64,000 bases of DNA, taken from contig NZ_JAHTKI010000012.1 of the NCBI RefSeq assembly GCF_019145475.1, positions 90,465-154,464 on the forward strand, in the 5' to 3' direction. The stretch comes from Pseudomonas botevensis. GTDB taxonomy: Bacteria; Pseudomonadota; Gammaproteobacteria; Pseudomonadales; Pseudomonadaceae. The notes under the pieces are model-generated. The model was not told the DNA's origin, ran no database searches, and worked only from the letters and a program-made list of their open reading frames with translations. Each line of letters begins with the position of its first letter. Position 1 is the stretch's first letter. Below are positions 45,547 through 54,304 of this stretch, in pieces. The translations under genes and the position numbers were made by a program.

Positions 45547-46824
45547 GTGGACGATTACCAGCAGACGATACGCACGCTGTCCGATCGCATTGTGCTGGCG
45601 CAGACACCGATCCGCGTCCTGGATGCGGTGAAGTGGGACGAGAGCATCCGCAAGGGCTTCCTCAAGGCCAAAGGCAAGGAAATGCCGGCGGTGGACCGCG
45701 ATTACTACCTCAACCGGCCGCTGAGTTTCGACTCGAGCAAGGTCAAGCTGGAATTCCAGAACATCGAACGCGACATCACCCGCCAGCTCGGCCAGTTCAA
45801 CCCGGTCGGGCAGATCATGCGCCGCATGTGCAAGGAATACCGCATGGTGGTGCGCATGCTCGAAGCGCGCGGCACCGAAGACTTTGGCCTGATTTCCCAG
45901 GAACTGTACGGCGCCGCGTCCGACGCGTTCCACGCTGGTGATCCGACCCTGGCCGACCTTGGCCTGATGATGTCCGATTACCTGAACAACATCGATGGCC
46001 GTGGTGACCTGAAGGACGAGCCGAAAATCCTCACCGCCAAGGACGCCGTGCATCTGTTGCAAACCCGCCTGAACCGGGTGTTCGGCGAGGCCGAGGAAAC
46101 CATTCGGGTGTTCGAGTCCGATGGCATCGTCGCGGACGCGGCGGCGGGCGCCGACTACATCAAGATCCGCACCGACGCGATGTTCAACGACCGTGACGTG
46201 CGGGCGCTGGAAGTCCACGAAGGCCTGGTACACGTTGGCACCACGCTCAACGGCCTCAATCAGCCCATCTGCACCTTCCTGTCCAAAGGCCCGCCCTCGT
46301 CGACGGTGACCCAGGAAGGCCTGGCGATCCTGATGGAAATCATCACCTTCGCGTCCTACCCGAGCCGTCTGCGCAAGCTGACCAACCGCACCCGCGCCAT
46401 TCATATGGTCGAGGAGGGCGCAGACTTTTTGCAGGTATTCGAGTTCTTCCGCGAGCAGGGCTTCGAAATGGCGGAAAGCTACGGCAACGCCAGTCGGGTT
46501 TTCCGTGGTTCGACGCCGACCGGTCTGCCATTTACCAAAGACTTGTCCTACCTCAAGGGCTTCATCATGGTTTACAACTACATTCAGTTGGCCGTGCGCA
46601 AGGGCAAGCTCGAGCAGATACCGCTGTTGTTCTGTGGCAAGACTACGCTGGAGGACATGCGAACCCTGCGACAACTGGTGGACGAAGGCCTGGTCGTGCC
46701 GCCCAAATACCTGCCGGACCAGTTCCGTGACTTGAACGCGCTGTCGGCATGGATGTGCTTCTCCAACTTCCTCAACCATTTGAGCCTGGACCGGATCGAG
46801 GCGGATTACTCCAACATTCTGTAA
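45547..46824 (+). CDS. QEGLA-motif protein (DUF1704), predicted zinc metallopeptidase-like
   Basis: This 425-residue cytoplasmic protein begins at GTG behind AGGAG. It belongs to the family often labelled 'flavohemoglobin expression-modulating QEGLA motif protein' (DUF1704). An HExxxH motif is visible as HEGLVH (H224-H229), followed by TQEGLA (Q256-A260), whose Glu could be the third metal ligand, as in the DUF1704-type tubulin tyrosine carboxypeptidases. Further conserved segments are YGNASRVFRGS and LPFTKDLSYLKGF. The bacterial substrate is unknown. It lies 33 bp after the lipoprotein gene. Confidence 0.85.
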   Translation: MDDYQQTIRTLSDRIVLAQTPIRVLDAVKWDESIRKGFLKAKGKEMPAVDRDYYLNRPLSFDSSKVKLEFQNIERDITRQLGQFNPVGQIMRRMCKEYRMVVRMLEARGTEDFGLISQELYGAASDAFHAGDPTLADLGLMMSDYLNNIDGRGDLKDEPKILTAKDAVHLLQTRLNRVFGEAEETIRVFESDGIVADAAAGADYIKIRTDAMFNDRDVRALEVHEGLVHVGTTLNGLNQPICTFLSKGPPSSTVTQEGLAILMEIITFASYPSRLRKLTNRTRAIHMVEEGADFLQVFEFFREQGFEMAESYGNASRVFRGSTPTGLPFTKDLSYLKGFIMVYNYIQLAVRKGKLEQIPLLFCGKTTLEDMRTLRQLVDEGLVVPPKYLPDQFRDLNALSAWMCFSNFLNHLSLDRIEADYSNIL

Positions 46825-46838
46825 ACCACTTATCGTCC

Positions 46839-46929
46839 TGCGGGAACGGGCTTGCTCGCGAATGCGTTCTGACCTCCACCCTTCAAGGTGACTGAGACAC
46901 CGCTTTTCGCGAGCAAGCCCGCTCCCACA
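46839..46929. repeat. REPIN: inverted pair of REP sequences
   Basis: CGGGAACGGGCTTGCTCGCG at the left and its inverse GCGAGCAAGCCCGCTCCCAC at the right enclose ~43 bp, between the QEGLA gene and the hydrolase gene. It is a typical Pseudomonas REP doublet able to form a long hairpin in RNA or ssDNA. Confidence 0.88.
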
Positions 46930-46970
46930 TTTGTGGACTGTGTTTAACCCCATCTGCGAGGTTTCACCGG

Positions 46971-47885
46971 ATGAGAATCCTCGGCATCGTCTGCCTGCTC
47001 CTGACCCTCGGCGGTTGCAGTTCGCTGTTGTTCTACCCCGAGCCCGGCCAGTTGTTCACCCCGGAAAAAGCCAGACTCGAGTATCGCGACGTGACCCTGA
47101 CCACCGCCGACGGCCTGAGGCTGCACGCCTGGTGGCTGCCGGCCAGACCCGGCGTCGAGGTCAAGGGCACGGTGCTGCACCTGCATGGCAACGGCGGCAA
47201 TCTGCCGATGCATCTCGGCGGCAGTTGGTGGCTGCCCAAGCAGGGTTATCAGGTGTTGCTGGTGGATTATCGCGGCTATGGCCTGTCCGAGGGCGAGCCG
47301 TCGCTGCCGGCGATCTATCAGGACATCGACGCCGCGTTCGCCTGGCTGGATCAGGCCCCGGAAGTCAAAGGCAAGCCGCTGGTTCTGCTGGGCCAGAGCC
47401 TCGGTGGGGCGATGGCAGTGCATTGGCTGGTGCAGCATCCCGAGCGGCAGAAGCAGCTCAAGGCCCTGGTGCTCGACGGCGTGCCCGCCAGTTACCGCAG
47501 CGTCGGCCAATATGCGTTGAGCACGGCATGGTTTACCTGGCCGTTTCAGGTGCCGCTGTCGTGGCTGGTGCCGGACGGCGACAGCGCGATCAACGCGATG
47601 CCGCAGCTCAACGGCGTGCCGAAGCTGATCTTCCACAGCCTCGACGACCCCCTCGTGCCCCTTTCCAACGGCATCCGTCTGTATCAAGCTGCGCCGCCAC
47701 CGCGCGTGCTGCAACTGACCCGTGGCGGCCATGTGCAGACCTTCGGCGACCCGGTCTGGCGCCAGGTGATGCTGCGCTATCTCGACGACCCCGAACACTT
47801 CAACGGCCTGCGTCGCCTGGGCGAAATTCCCAATTACCCGTCACCCCCGAATTCTGAAGACGAACCACCAGAGAGCCCGCAATGA
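46971..47885 (+). CDS. Alpha/beta-hydrolase lipoprotein
   Basis: This 304-residue serine hydrolase carries a lipobox (CLLLTLGGCSSLLFYPEPGQ, Cys ~15), so it should be anchored in the envelope. The nucleophile elbow is GQSLGG (LLGQSLGGAMAVHW), the oxyanion region HLHGNGGN, an Asp in FHSLDDPLVP and the catalytic His in RGGHVQTF. It resembles BEM46/YfhR-like hydrolases. A four-base overlap (ATGA) joins it to the next gene. Confidence 0.9.
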   Translation: MRILGIVCLLLTLGGCSSLLFYPEPGQLFTPEKARLEYRDVTLTTADGLRLHAWWLPARPGVEVKGTVLHLHGNGGNLPMHLGGSWWLPKQGYQVLLVDYRGYGLSEGEPSLPAIYQDIDAAFAWLDQAPEVKGKPLVLLGQSLGGAMAVHWLVQHPERQKQLKALVLDGVPASYRSVGQYALSTAWFTWPFQVPLSWLVPDGDSAINAMPQLNGVPKLIFHSLDDPLVPLSNGIRLYQAAPPPRVLQLTRGGHVQTFGDPVWRQVMLRYLDDPEHFNGLRRLGEIPNYPSPPNSEDEPPESPQ

Positions 47886-48211
47886 GTGAAGAACGTAACG
47901 CCATCCCGATGATCATCACCGGCATCTGCAGCATCCTCGGCACCGTCGGCGCCCTGTGGTACTACGGCTACCTGCACTTCGCCAAACCCGAGGATGCGCT
48001 GCTGCTCAACGAATTCACCATGCTCAAGACCATCCCGGGCGAAGACTACAAAGTCTCCCTGGACCCGGCCCCGCAAGTCGCCCAATGCATCGATGGCGTG
48101 CTGGTGTTGTTCGACACCGAACAGAAAGGCCTGACTGGCGTGCTGATCAACGCGCAGAAGAAAGCTGTGCGGTGCATGGGGCAGGAGACGCCGCAGAAGC
48201 TGCAACCGTAA
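47882..48211 (+). CDS. Small membrane-anchored conserved protein
   Basis: This 109-residue protein has one N-terminal transmembrane helix (PMIITGICSILGTVGALWYYGYL) and a soluble C-terminal part with two Cys residues (CIDGVLVLF, AVRCMGQ). It is translationally coupled to the preceding hydrolase (ATGA overlap). I do not recognise the family; partnership with the hydrolase is inferred from the overlap. Confidence 0.75.
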   Translation: MSEERNAIPMIITGICSILGTVGALWYYGYLHFAKPEDALLLNEFTMLKTIPGEDYKVSLDPAPQVAQCIDGVLVLFDTEQKGLTGVLINAQKKAVRCMGQETPQKLQP

Positions 48212-48220
48212 CTCTGCTGG

Positions 48221-48365
48221 CCTCACCCTAAACCTCTCCCAGAGGGAGAGGGGACTGACCGGGTTGTTTGTGACGGATATGACGACCTGAAAGAGCAAGT
48301 CGAATGCAGATTTTGAAAAGTATATCGGTCGGCTCCCTCTCCCTCGGGAGAGGGCTGGGGTGAGG
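48221..48365. repeat. Palindromic MITE-like element (second copy)
   Basis: CCTCACCC at the left and GGGTGAGG at the right bound ~145 bp with inner arms ACCTCTCCCAGAGGGAGAGG and TCCCTCTCCCTCGGGAGAGG. It is clearly related to the copy after wspR: both contain GACCTGAAAGA in the core and the same ends. It starts 10 bp after the previous stop codon. Confidence 0.82.
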
Positions 48366-48422
48366 GGCTGCGGTCGCCAACGCGCCGCAAGAATCCGGCC
48401 GATCACTTCACCCTACAAATAC

Positions 48423-48457
48423 AAAAGCCCCGCCTGAAAACCCAGGCGGGGCTTTTT
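48423..48457. terminator. Bidirectional terminator upstream of lptF 3' end
   Basis: AAAAGCCCCGCCTG and CAGGCGGGGCTTTTT pair around AAAACC, suiting both the plus-strand hydrolase operon and minus-strand lptF. Confidence 0.92.
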
Positions 48458-48476
48458 CGTTTACCGGCTCAGCGAA

Positions 48477-49268
48477 TTACTGCGCCGAACTCACCGCCGA
48501 ACGCGGCATTACCGGCTGGTTGTCGTTGGAAATCGTCACTTCCACCCGACGGTTCATGGCACGGCCCGAAACGCTGCCGTTGTCCGCGACCGGGTATTCC
48601 TTGCCGTAACCCTGGGTCACGATGCGCGACGGATCGACGCCCATCTTGATCAGCGCTACCTGCACCGAAGTGGCGCGACGCTCGGACAGCGACTGGTTGT
48701 AGTTGGCCGCACCGGTGCTGTCGGTGTAACCCTCGACGATCACCTTGCGGTCAGGGTTTTGCTGGAGGAACTGCGCCAGTTTGTTGATGTTCACCAGACC
48801 GCTGGATTTCAGGTCAGCCTTGTTTGTGGCGAACAGCACGTCACCGAAGGTCACCAGCGTCCCGCGATCGGTCTGCTTGGCATTGAGGCTGTCCTGCAAC
48901 TGCTTGATCTGTTGATCGCGAGCATCCAGGCGCGCCTGGGCACGCTGGGCGGCGGCGTTTTTCAGGTTGTTTTCGGCGGTGCGCAGGGCGATGGTCTGTT
49001 TGGCCACTTCCACGCGCTGGTTGGTCAGGTAAGCCAGTTGATCGACCTTGGCCTGATCTTCCTTGTCCAGATAAGCCTTGTCGGCCTTGTCCAGGTAATC
49101 GCTGGCGTCTTTGGTTTCCAGGGCCGCGACCTTGCTGGCCTGCGGGTTGGCTTGCAGGCCGGCGTAGTTGGTGCGTGCCTGTTCCAGATTCGCGTTAGGC
49201 GGGGTGGAGCAGGCAGCCAAGGCAACGCTTGCGGCCAGAAGAGCGGGAATCATCAGTTGTTTACGCAT
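48477..49268 (-). CDS. lptF: OmpA-family outer membrane lipoprotein LptF
   Basis: This 263-residue lipoprotein has signal MRKQLMIPALLAASVALAAC (lipobox LAAC). A coiled-coil segment (~60-130; EVAKQTIALRTAENNLKNAA, AQARLDARDQQIKQLQDSL) is followed by a peptidoglycan-binding OmpA C-terminal domain with GYTDSTG, YNQSLSERRATSV and GRAMNRRVEV. P. aeruginosa LptF has the same order and size. It is second in an operon with the DUF4398-type gene and falls under the AlgU promoter upstream. Confidence 0.9.
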   Translation of the reverse strand: MRKQLMIPALLAASVALAACSTPPNANLEQARTNYAGLQANPQASKVAALETKDASDYLDKADKAYLDKEDQAKVDQLAYLTNQRVEVAKQTIALRTAENNLKNAAAQRAQARLDARDQQIKQLQDSLNAKQTDRGTLVTFGDVLFATNKADLKSSGLVNINKLAQFLQQNPDRKVIVEGYTDSTGAANYNQSLSERRATSVQVALIKMGVDPSRIVTQGYGKEYPVADNGSVSGRAMNRRVEVTISNDNQPVMPRSAVSSAQ

Positions 49269-49323
49269 GTTCGTTCGTCCTTTCTATCGATAAGAGTTTC
49301 AGCCTTGCGGTCGGGATGCGCGC

Positions 49324-49728
49324 TTATTGCACGGTGCGCTGACTTTCCTGACGCAGTTCCTGAACACCTTTCTGGGAATCCTTCACAGCCTGTTCGGCTT
49401 TCATGGCCTGAGCCTTGCGTTCAGCGACGCGGGCGTCCCACTCAGCCTGTTCGGCGAGGAGGCGAGCCTGGTCATACTTCTTGTCGTGCATGGCAATTTC
49501 GGCTTCTTTCAACTTGTCCTGCGCCTGCTTCATTTCCACCGCCGCGAATTCAGTACCACCGGCGCTGACGGCACTGTTGACCGCCGATTGGGTCACGGCG
49601 TACTGCTCGGTCGGTGGATTGCCAGCGCAACCGGCCAGCACGAAGCTGGTGCCGATGGCCAGTGCGGCCAGTTTCAGACCGCGCAGGTGAGAGAACGAGG
49701 TTTGGTTTTTCATGGTCTTCAACTCCAT
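49324..49728 (-). CDS. DUF4398-type lipoprotein (LptF operon partner)
   Basis: Starting at the ATG at 49728 behind AGGAG gives 134 residues (an ATG at 49713 is possible). The signal LKLAALAIGTSFVLAGC contains lipobox LAGC. The mature part is alpha-helical and Gln/Ala/Lys-rich (EMKQAQDKLKEAEIAMHDKKY, DQARLLAEQAEWDARVAERK), suggesting a coiled coil near peptidoglycan. lptF starts 55 bp downstream, so the two are co-transcribed. Confidence 0.88.
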   Translation of the reverse strand: MELKTMKNQTSFSHLRGLKLAALAIGTSFVLAGCAGNPPTEQYAVTQSAVNSAVSAGGTEFAAVEMKQAQDKLKEAEIAMHDKKYDQARLLAEQAEWDARVAERKAQAMKAEQAVKDSQKGVQELRQESQRTVQ

Positions 49729-49830
49729 TAGGCATCTCCTGAAAACTTCTGCATCCATCCTGGTCGAGGAGCCGCAAGCGTCATGTGTAAGCGCGTTTTT
49801 GAAACGCTCGTTCCAGGCGTGGTTACCTGT

Positions 49831-49858
49831 TCCGACCGAAGGCATTTTTCAAAAGTTC
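49831..49858 (-). promoter_or_regulatory. AlgU (sigma-22/RpoE-type) promoter of the lptF operon
   Basis: On the minus strand, GAACTT (49858-49853) is followed after exactly 17 bp by TCGGA (49835-49831), matching the AlgU consensus GAACTT-N16/17-TCnnA. It sits ~100 bp before the DUF4398 gene. The lptF operon is known to be AlgU-dependent in P. aeruginosa, which supports the call. The rest of the 49729-50070 gap holds a REPIN and little else. Confidence 0.8.
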
Positions 49859-49965
49859 AGAAAAGATGGCCCATCGCCCAAAAAAATTTTGACCGAACGG
49901 ACAAGGCTCTAAAACGGGAACTTTGGCGGGGAGAAGCGGTACGCGCGGGCGATCAAGGAAGTGTG

Positions 49966-50055
49966 TGTGGGCGCGGGCTTGCTCGCGAAATGCGAGTGTC
50001 AGCCCCAAAAAATGTGGCTGACGCAGCGCATTCGCGAGCAAGCCCGCTCCCACGA
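49966..50055. repeat. REPIN: inverted pair of REP sequences
   Basis: GGCGCGGGCTTGCTCGCGAA and the inverse TTCGCGAGCAAGCCCGCTCC enclose ~40 bp that itself contains a hairpin (CAGCC/GGCTG). It lies between the lptF operon promoter and the next minus-strand gene. Confidence 0.88.
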
Positions 50056-50070
50056 TCGATCCATGTTGGA

Positions 50071-50415
50071 TCAGTGTTTCGGCTTGCCTTCAGTGGCCGA
50101 CAAGTCATGCAGATGACGCCGCGACAGGGCGAGAAAGCGCGGGGTCGGGCCGACGTCTTCGTACAGCGGATCGCCTTCTTCATCGGTGGCGACCACGGTC
50201 GAACCTTGCACATACGGCAGGCTCGCTTCGAACTCTTCGAGGGCGGCGCCGATCAGTTCGCCGAGCAGTTCTTCGGGGTGGCGTTTGGGGTACATCTCGG
50301 CAATCGCCGCCAGGCGGGCGGCGGCTTCCACATCCAGATGAATCGTGTAGCCGGTGTCGGTCAGGCGACCTTTGGCGTTTTCTTCCCAATGCTGGGCGAG
50401 CTCACGGATTTTCAT
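50071..50415 (-). CDS. Conserved small protein (sometimes labelled pilin assembly protein)
   Basis: From the ATG at 50415 (ATGAGG ribosome-binding site) the protein has 114 residues beginning MKIRELAQHWEENAKGRLTD. It is acidic, with a helix-rich LDVEAAARLAAIAEMYPKRHPEE region and a conserved-looking DEEGDPLYEDVGPTPRFLAL tail. No signal or membrane segment. I recall near-identical proteins across Pseudomonas, divergent from ppc; the 'pilin assembly' label is not supported by anything visible here. Confidence 0.8.
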   Translation of the reverse strand: MKIRELAQHWEENAKGRLTDTGYTIHLDVEAAARLAAIAEMYPKRHPEELLGELIGAALEEFEASLPYVQGSTVVATDEEGDPLYEDVGPTPRFLALSRRHLHDLSATEGKPKH

Positions 50416-50629
50416 AAAAACCTCATGTCGCGCCTGCGGGTGGCAGGCCTTGGTGAGTGTCCGGCAGGGCCGGCGGCAAGCCGTTGTGCGGCTTACTGTT
50501 GAGACTAGCTCTCTGCCACAAGGTTTAAAGTCCCTTCGTCGTCTGCTTGTAAGAAGCGCCGTAGAGCGGCACTCTCTGGTCCATGCACCGAGTTTCAAGC
50601 CATCCGGATTGACTGCTGGAGAAATGCTG

Positions 50630-53260
50630 ATGACCGATATTGATGCACGCTTGCGCGAGGACGTTCACCTGCTCGGTGAGCTGTTGGGCAATACCATTCG
50701 TGACCAGTACGGTGAGGGATTTCTCGCCAAGATCGAGCAGATCCGCAAGGGCGCCAAGGCCGACCGGCGCGGTTCGATGGACGCCGAGCTCAGCGCCAGC
50801 CTCAATCAGTTGAGTGAAGCTGAATTGCTTCCGGTGGCGCGGGCGTTCAACCAGTTTCTCAACCTGGCGAACATCGCCGAGCAATACCAGTTGATCCACC
50901 GCCGCGAAGAGTCCCAGGCCGCGCCGTTCGAGTCCCGCGTGCTGCCGGAATTGCTCGCCCGATTGCGCAACGAAGGGCACAGCGCCGACGCCCTGGCCCG
51001 GCAACTGGCGCGGCTGGAAATCGAACTGGTGCTGACCGCGCATCCCACCGAAGTGGCGCGGCGTACGCTGATCCAGAAGTACGACGCAATCGCCGCGCAA
51101 CTGGCCGCTCAGGATCACCGCGACCTGACCAGCGCCGAGCGCGAGCAGATTCACAACACCCTGCAACGGCTGATCGCCGAAGCCTGGCACACCGAAGAAA
51201 TCCGCCGCACCCGGCCGACCCCGGTGGACGAGGCCAAGTGGGGGTTCGCGGTGATCGAGCATTCGCTGTGGCAGGCCATTCCCAATCACATGCGCAAGGC
51301 CGATCAGGCCTTGTTCGCCGCCACAGGTATGCGTCTGCCACTGGAGGCGGCGCCGATTCGCTTTGCCTCGTGGATGGGCGGTGACCGTGATGGCAACCCG
51401 AATGTAACGGCAGCGGTCACGCGCGAAGTGCTGCTGCTGGCGCGCTGGATGGCCGCCGATCTGTACCTGCGTGACGTCGACCACCTGGCGGCCGAACTGT
51501 CGATGCAGCAGGCCAGCGATCCCCTCAAGGCCAGGGCCGGCGACAGCGCCGAGCCTTATCGTGCCGTACTCAAGCAACTGCGCGAACGCTTGCGTGCCAC
51601 GCGCAACTGGGCGCATGCGTCCCTGGCGCAAACCACGGCGGCTCCGGCCGACGTGCTGCACAACAACCGCGACCTGCTGGAGCCACTGGAGCTGTGTTAT
51701 CACTCGCTGCACGAGTGCGGCATGGGTGTGATCGCCGATGGCCCGCTGCTCGATTGCCTGCGTCGGGCCGTGACCTTCGGCCTGTTCCTGGTGCGTCTCG
51801 ATGTGCGTCAGGACTCCTCGCGGCACAGCGCGGCGATGACCGAAATCACCGATTACCTCGGCCTCGGTCGCTACGAGGATTGGGACGAAGAACAGCGCAT
51901 CAGCTTCCTCACCCGCGAACTGAACAACCGTCGGCCATTGCTTCCGGCGCACTTCAAACCTTCGGCGGACACTGCCGAGGTGCTGGCCACCTGCAAGGAA
52001 ATCGCCGCCGCGCCGGGGGCTTCGCTGGGTTCCTACGTGATCTCCATGGCCGGCGCCGCATCCGATGTGCTTGCCGTGCAACTGCTGCTCAAAGAGTCCG
52101 GCGTGCTGCGCCCGATGCGCGTGGTGCCGTTGTTCGAAACCCTGGCCGACCTCGACAATGCCGGGCCGGTGATCGAGCGGCTGTTGCTGCTGCCGGGTTA
52201 CCGTGCACGCCTGCAAGGCCCGCAGGAAGTGATGATCGGCTACTCCGACTCGGCCAAGGACGCCGGCACCACCGCCGCTGCCTGGGCGCAATACCGCGCG
52301 CAGGAGCGGCTGGTGGAAATCTGCCGCGAGCAGCAAGTCGAATTGCTGCTGTTCCACGGTCGTGGTGGCACGGTCGGCCGTGGCGGTGGTCCGGCTCACG
52401 CGGCGATTCTGTCGCAACCGCCGGGATCGGTGGCGGGACGCTTCCGCACCACCGAGCAGGGGGAAATGATTCGATTCAAATTCGGCCTGCCGGATATCGC
52501 CGAGCAGAACCTCAATCTGTACCTGGCGGCGGTACTCGAAGCGACGCTGCTGCCACCGCCGCCACCGACGCCCGAGTGGCGACATTTGATGGACGAGTTG
52601 GCCGCCGACGGTGTCAGCGCCTACCGCGCGGTGGTGCGGGAAAATCCGCAGTTCGTGGAGTATTTCCGCCAGTCGACGCCGGAGCAGGAACTGGGACGCC
52701 TGCCTCTGGGCAGCCGCCCGGCCAAGCGCCGTGCCGGCGGCATCGAGAGTCTGCGGGCGATTCCGTGGATCTTCGGCTGGACCCAGACGCGGCTGATGCT
52801 GCCGGCGTGGCTCGGCTGGGAAACCGCGCTGAGCAAGGCACTGGAGCGCGGCGAAGGCGAACTGCTGGGGCAGATGCGCGAGCAATGGCCGTTCTTCCGC
52901 ACCCGCATCGACATGCTGGAAATGGTCCTGGCCAAGGCTGACGCCGACATTGCGCTGTCCTATGACGAACGACTGGTGGAGTCGGACTTGTTACCTTTGG
53001 GTGTGCATTTACGCGACCTATTGTCGCAGGCATGTTCCGTCGTCCTTGGCCTGACTGGCCAGTCGCAACTGCTGGCACATAGCCCTGACACGCTGGAATT
53101 CATCCGTCTGCGCAACACCTATCTCGACCCGTTGCATTTATTGCAGGCCGAGTTGCTGGCCCGTTCGCGGCAGCAGGATGTCGCACAGGGCAGCCCGGTG
53201 GAACAGGCGTTGCTGGTGTCTGTGGCGGGGATTGCCGCCGGTTTGCGAAATACCGGCTAA
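50630..53260 (+). CDS. ppc: Phosphoenolpyruvate carboxylase
   Basis: Ppc carboxylates PEP to oxaloacetate, replenishing the TCA cycle. The start at 50630 (GGAG nine bases upstream) gives 876 residues, the usual size; the long in-frame extension from 50354 overlaps the divergent gene. Catalytic landmarks: VLTAHPTEVARRT (catalytic His), WMGGDRDGNPNVT, GYSDSAKDAGT and the mobile loop FHGRGGTVGRGGGPAH. The C-terminus NTG is the conserved allosteric end. Confidence 0.97.
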   Translation: MTDIDARLREDVHLLGELLGNTIRDQYGEGFLAKIEQIRKGAKADRRGSMDAELSASLNQLSEAELLPVARAFNQFLNLANIAEQYQLIHRREESQAAPFESRVLPELLARLRNEGHSADALARQLARLEIELVLTAHPTEVARRTLIQKYDAIAAQLAAQDHRDLTSAEREQIHNTLQRLIAEAWHTEEIRRTRPTPVDEAKWGFAVIEHSLWQAIPNHMRKADQALFAATGMRLPLEAAPIRFASWMGGDRDGNPNVTAAVTREVLLLARWMAADLYLRDVDHLAAELSMQQASDPLKARAGDSAEPYRAVLKQLRERLRATRNWAHASLAQTTAAPADVLHNNRDLLEPLELCYHSLHECGMGVIADGPLLDCLRRAVTFGLFLVRLDVRQDSSRHSAAMTEITDYLGLGRYEDWDEEQRISFLTRELNNRRPLLPAHFKPSADTAEVLATCKEIAAAPGASLGSYVISMAGAASDVLAVQLLLKESGVLRPMRVVPLFETLADLDNAGPVIERLLLLPGYRARLQGPQEVMIGYSDSAKDAGTTAAAWAQYRAQERLVEICREQQVELLLFHGRGGTVGRGGGPAHAAILSQPPGSVAGRFRTTEQGEMIRFKFGLPDIAEQNLNLYLAAVLEATLLPPPPPTPEWRHLMDELAADGVSAYRAVVRENPQFVEYFRQSTPEQELGRLPLGSRPAKRRAGGIESLRAIPWIFGWTQTRLMLPAWLGWETALSKALERGEGELLGQMREQWPFFRTRIDMLEMVLAKADADIALSYDERLVESDLLPLGVHLRDLLSQACSVVLGLTGQSQLLAHSPDTLEFIRLRNTYLDPLHLLQAELLARSRQQDVAQGSPVEQALLVSVAGIAAGLRNTG

Positions 53261-53488
53261 GGTTTTCTGGCCGGGACGCGGCATCCGCGATGAGCGGCGG
53301 GTGCCGTTTAATCGGTGTCGGAAAAGTGCGGTCAGGCGACAGTTAATGATGGGGTTGCGACTTGGGTCACCCCGTCGCAAGGTCGCGGCAGGCGCCGGTT
53401 TCTCCGACTTTTGGCGTCTTGTGTGGGCGCAGCCTGCTGTGTATCTTGATCAGCCTTTGGCCGTTTGGGCGGCCACGACCCGTTTTCC

Positions 53489-53523
53489 AGGATTCGCCCG
53501 ATGTGGCGAATCCTTTGTTTTGT
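53489..53523 (+). terminator. Terminator or attenuator between ppc and adk
   Basis: AGGATTCGCC and GGCGAATCCT form a perfect 10-bp stem around CGATGT, followed by TTGTTTTGT, only 37 bp before the adk ATG. A GGCCG/CGGCC hairpin lies just upstream (~53458). The 299-bp gap is otherwise unremarkable; a TATAAA at 53534 could be part of an adk promoter that overlaps the terminator tail. Confidence 0.75.
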
Positions 53524-53559
53524 AAAAGCTTTCTATAAAAAAATTGAGGAGCACATCTA

Positions 53560-54210
53560 ATGCGCGTCATTCTGCTGGGAGCTCCCGGGGCCGGTAAAGG
53601 TACTCAGGCTAAGTTCATCACCGAGAAATTCGGCATTCCGCAAATCTCCACCGGCGACATGCTGCGTGCGGCGGTCAAGGCCGGCACCGAGCTGGGCATC
53701 AAGGCCAAGAGCATCATGGATGCCGGCGGTCTGGTGTCGGATGACCTGATCATCGCGCTGGTCAAGGATCGTATCGCCCAAGCGGATTGCGCCAAGGGTT
53801 TTCTGTTCGACGGTTTTCCTCGCACCATTCCTCAGGCTGAAGCCCTGGTGACTGCCGGTGTCGAGCTGGATGCCGTGGTCGAAATCGCTGTCGAAGACGA
53901 AGAAATCGTCCAGCGCATCGCCGGTCGTCGCGTTCACGAGGCCAGCGGCCGCGTGTACCACGTTGTCTACAACCCGCCGAAAATCGCCGGCAAGGACGAC
54001 ATCACCGGTGAAGAGCTGGTGCAGCGCAAGGACGACACCGAAGAAACCGTGCGTCATCGCCTGTCGGTCTACCACTCGCAGACCAAGCCGCTGGTGGAGT
54101 TCTACCAGAAGCTGTCCGCCAGCCACGCGGGCAAGCCGAAGTACAGCCACATCCCGGGCGTCGGTTCGGTTGAAGCAATCACCGCCAAGGTGCTTGAAGC
54201 CCTGAGCTGA
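53560..54210 (+). CDS. adk: Adenylate kinase
   Basis: This 216-residue enzyme catalyses ATP + AMP = 2 ADP. The P-loop is GAPGAGKGT at residues 7-15; the AMP-binding segments STGDMLRAAV and GFPRTIPQAE, and the long LID domain (~122-159; GRRVHEASGRVYHVVYNPP), define the bacterial long form. The LID lacks the four zinc-binding cysteines, as usual in gammaproteobacteria. TTGAGGAGC precedes the ATG. Confidence 0.98.
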   Translation: MRVILLGAPGAGKGTQAKFITEKFGIPQISTGDMLRAAVKAGTELGIKAKSIMDAGGLVSDDLIIALVKDRIAQADCAKGFLFDGFPRTIPQAEALVTAGVELDAVVEIAVEDEEIVQRIAGRRVHEASGRVYHVVYNPPKIAGKDDITGEELVQRKDDTEETVRHRLSVYHSQTKPLVEFYQKLSASHAGKPKYSHIPGVGSVEAITAKVLEALS

Positions 54211-54234
54211 AAAACCTGATCCGCTGCATCATCC

Positions 54235-54260
54235 ACGGCCCGCTTGCGGGCCGTAGTTGT
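54235..54260 (+). terminator. Terminator after adk
   Basis: ACGGCCCGC and GCGGGCCGT pair tightly around TT and are followed by AGTTGTTTAT, 25 bp after the adk stop. Confidence 0.8.
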
Positions 54261-54304
54261 TTATACTGGCGCACTTTTTCCCTTCCTGATTTACGGACAC
54301 ATCG

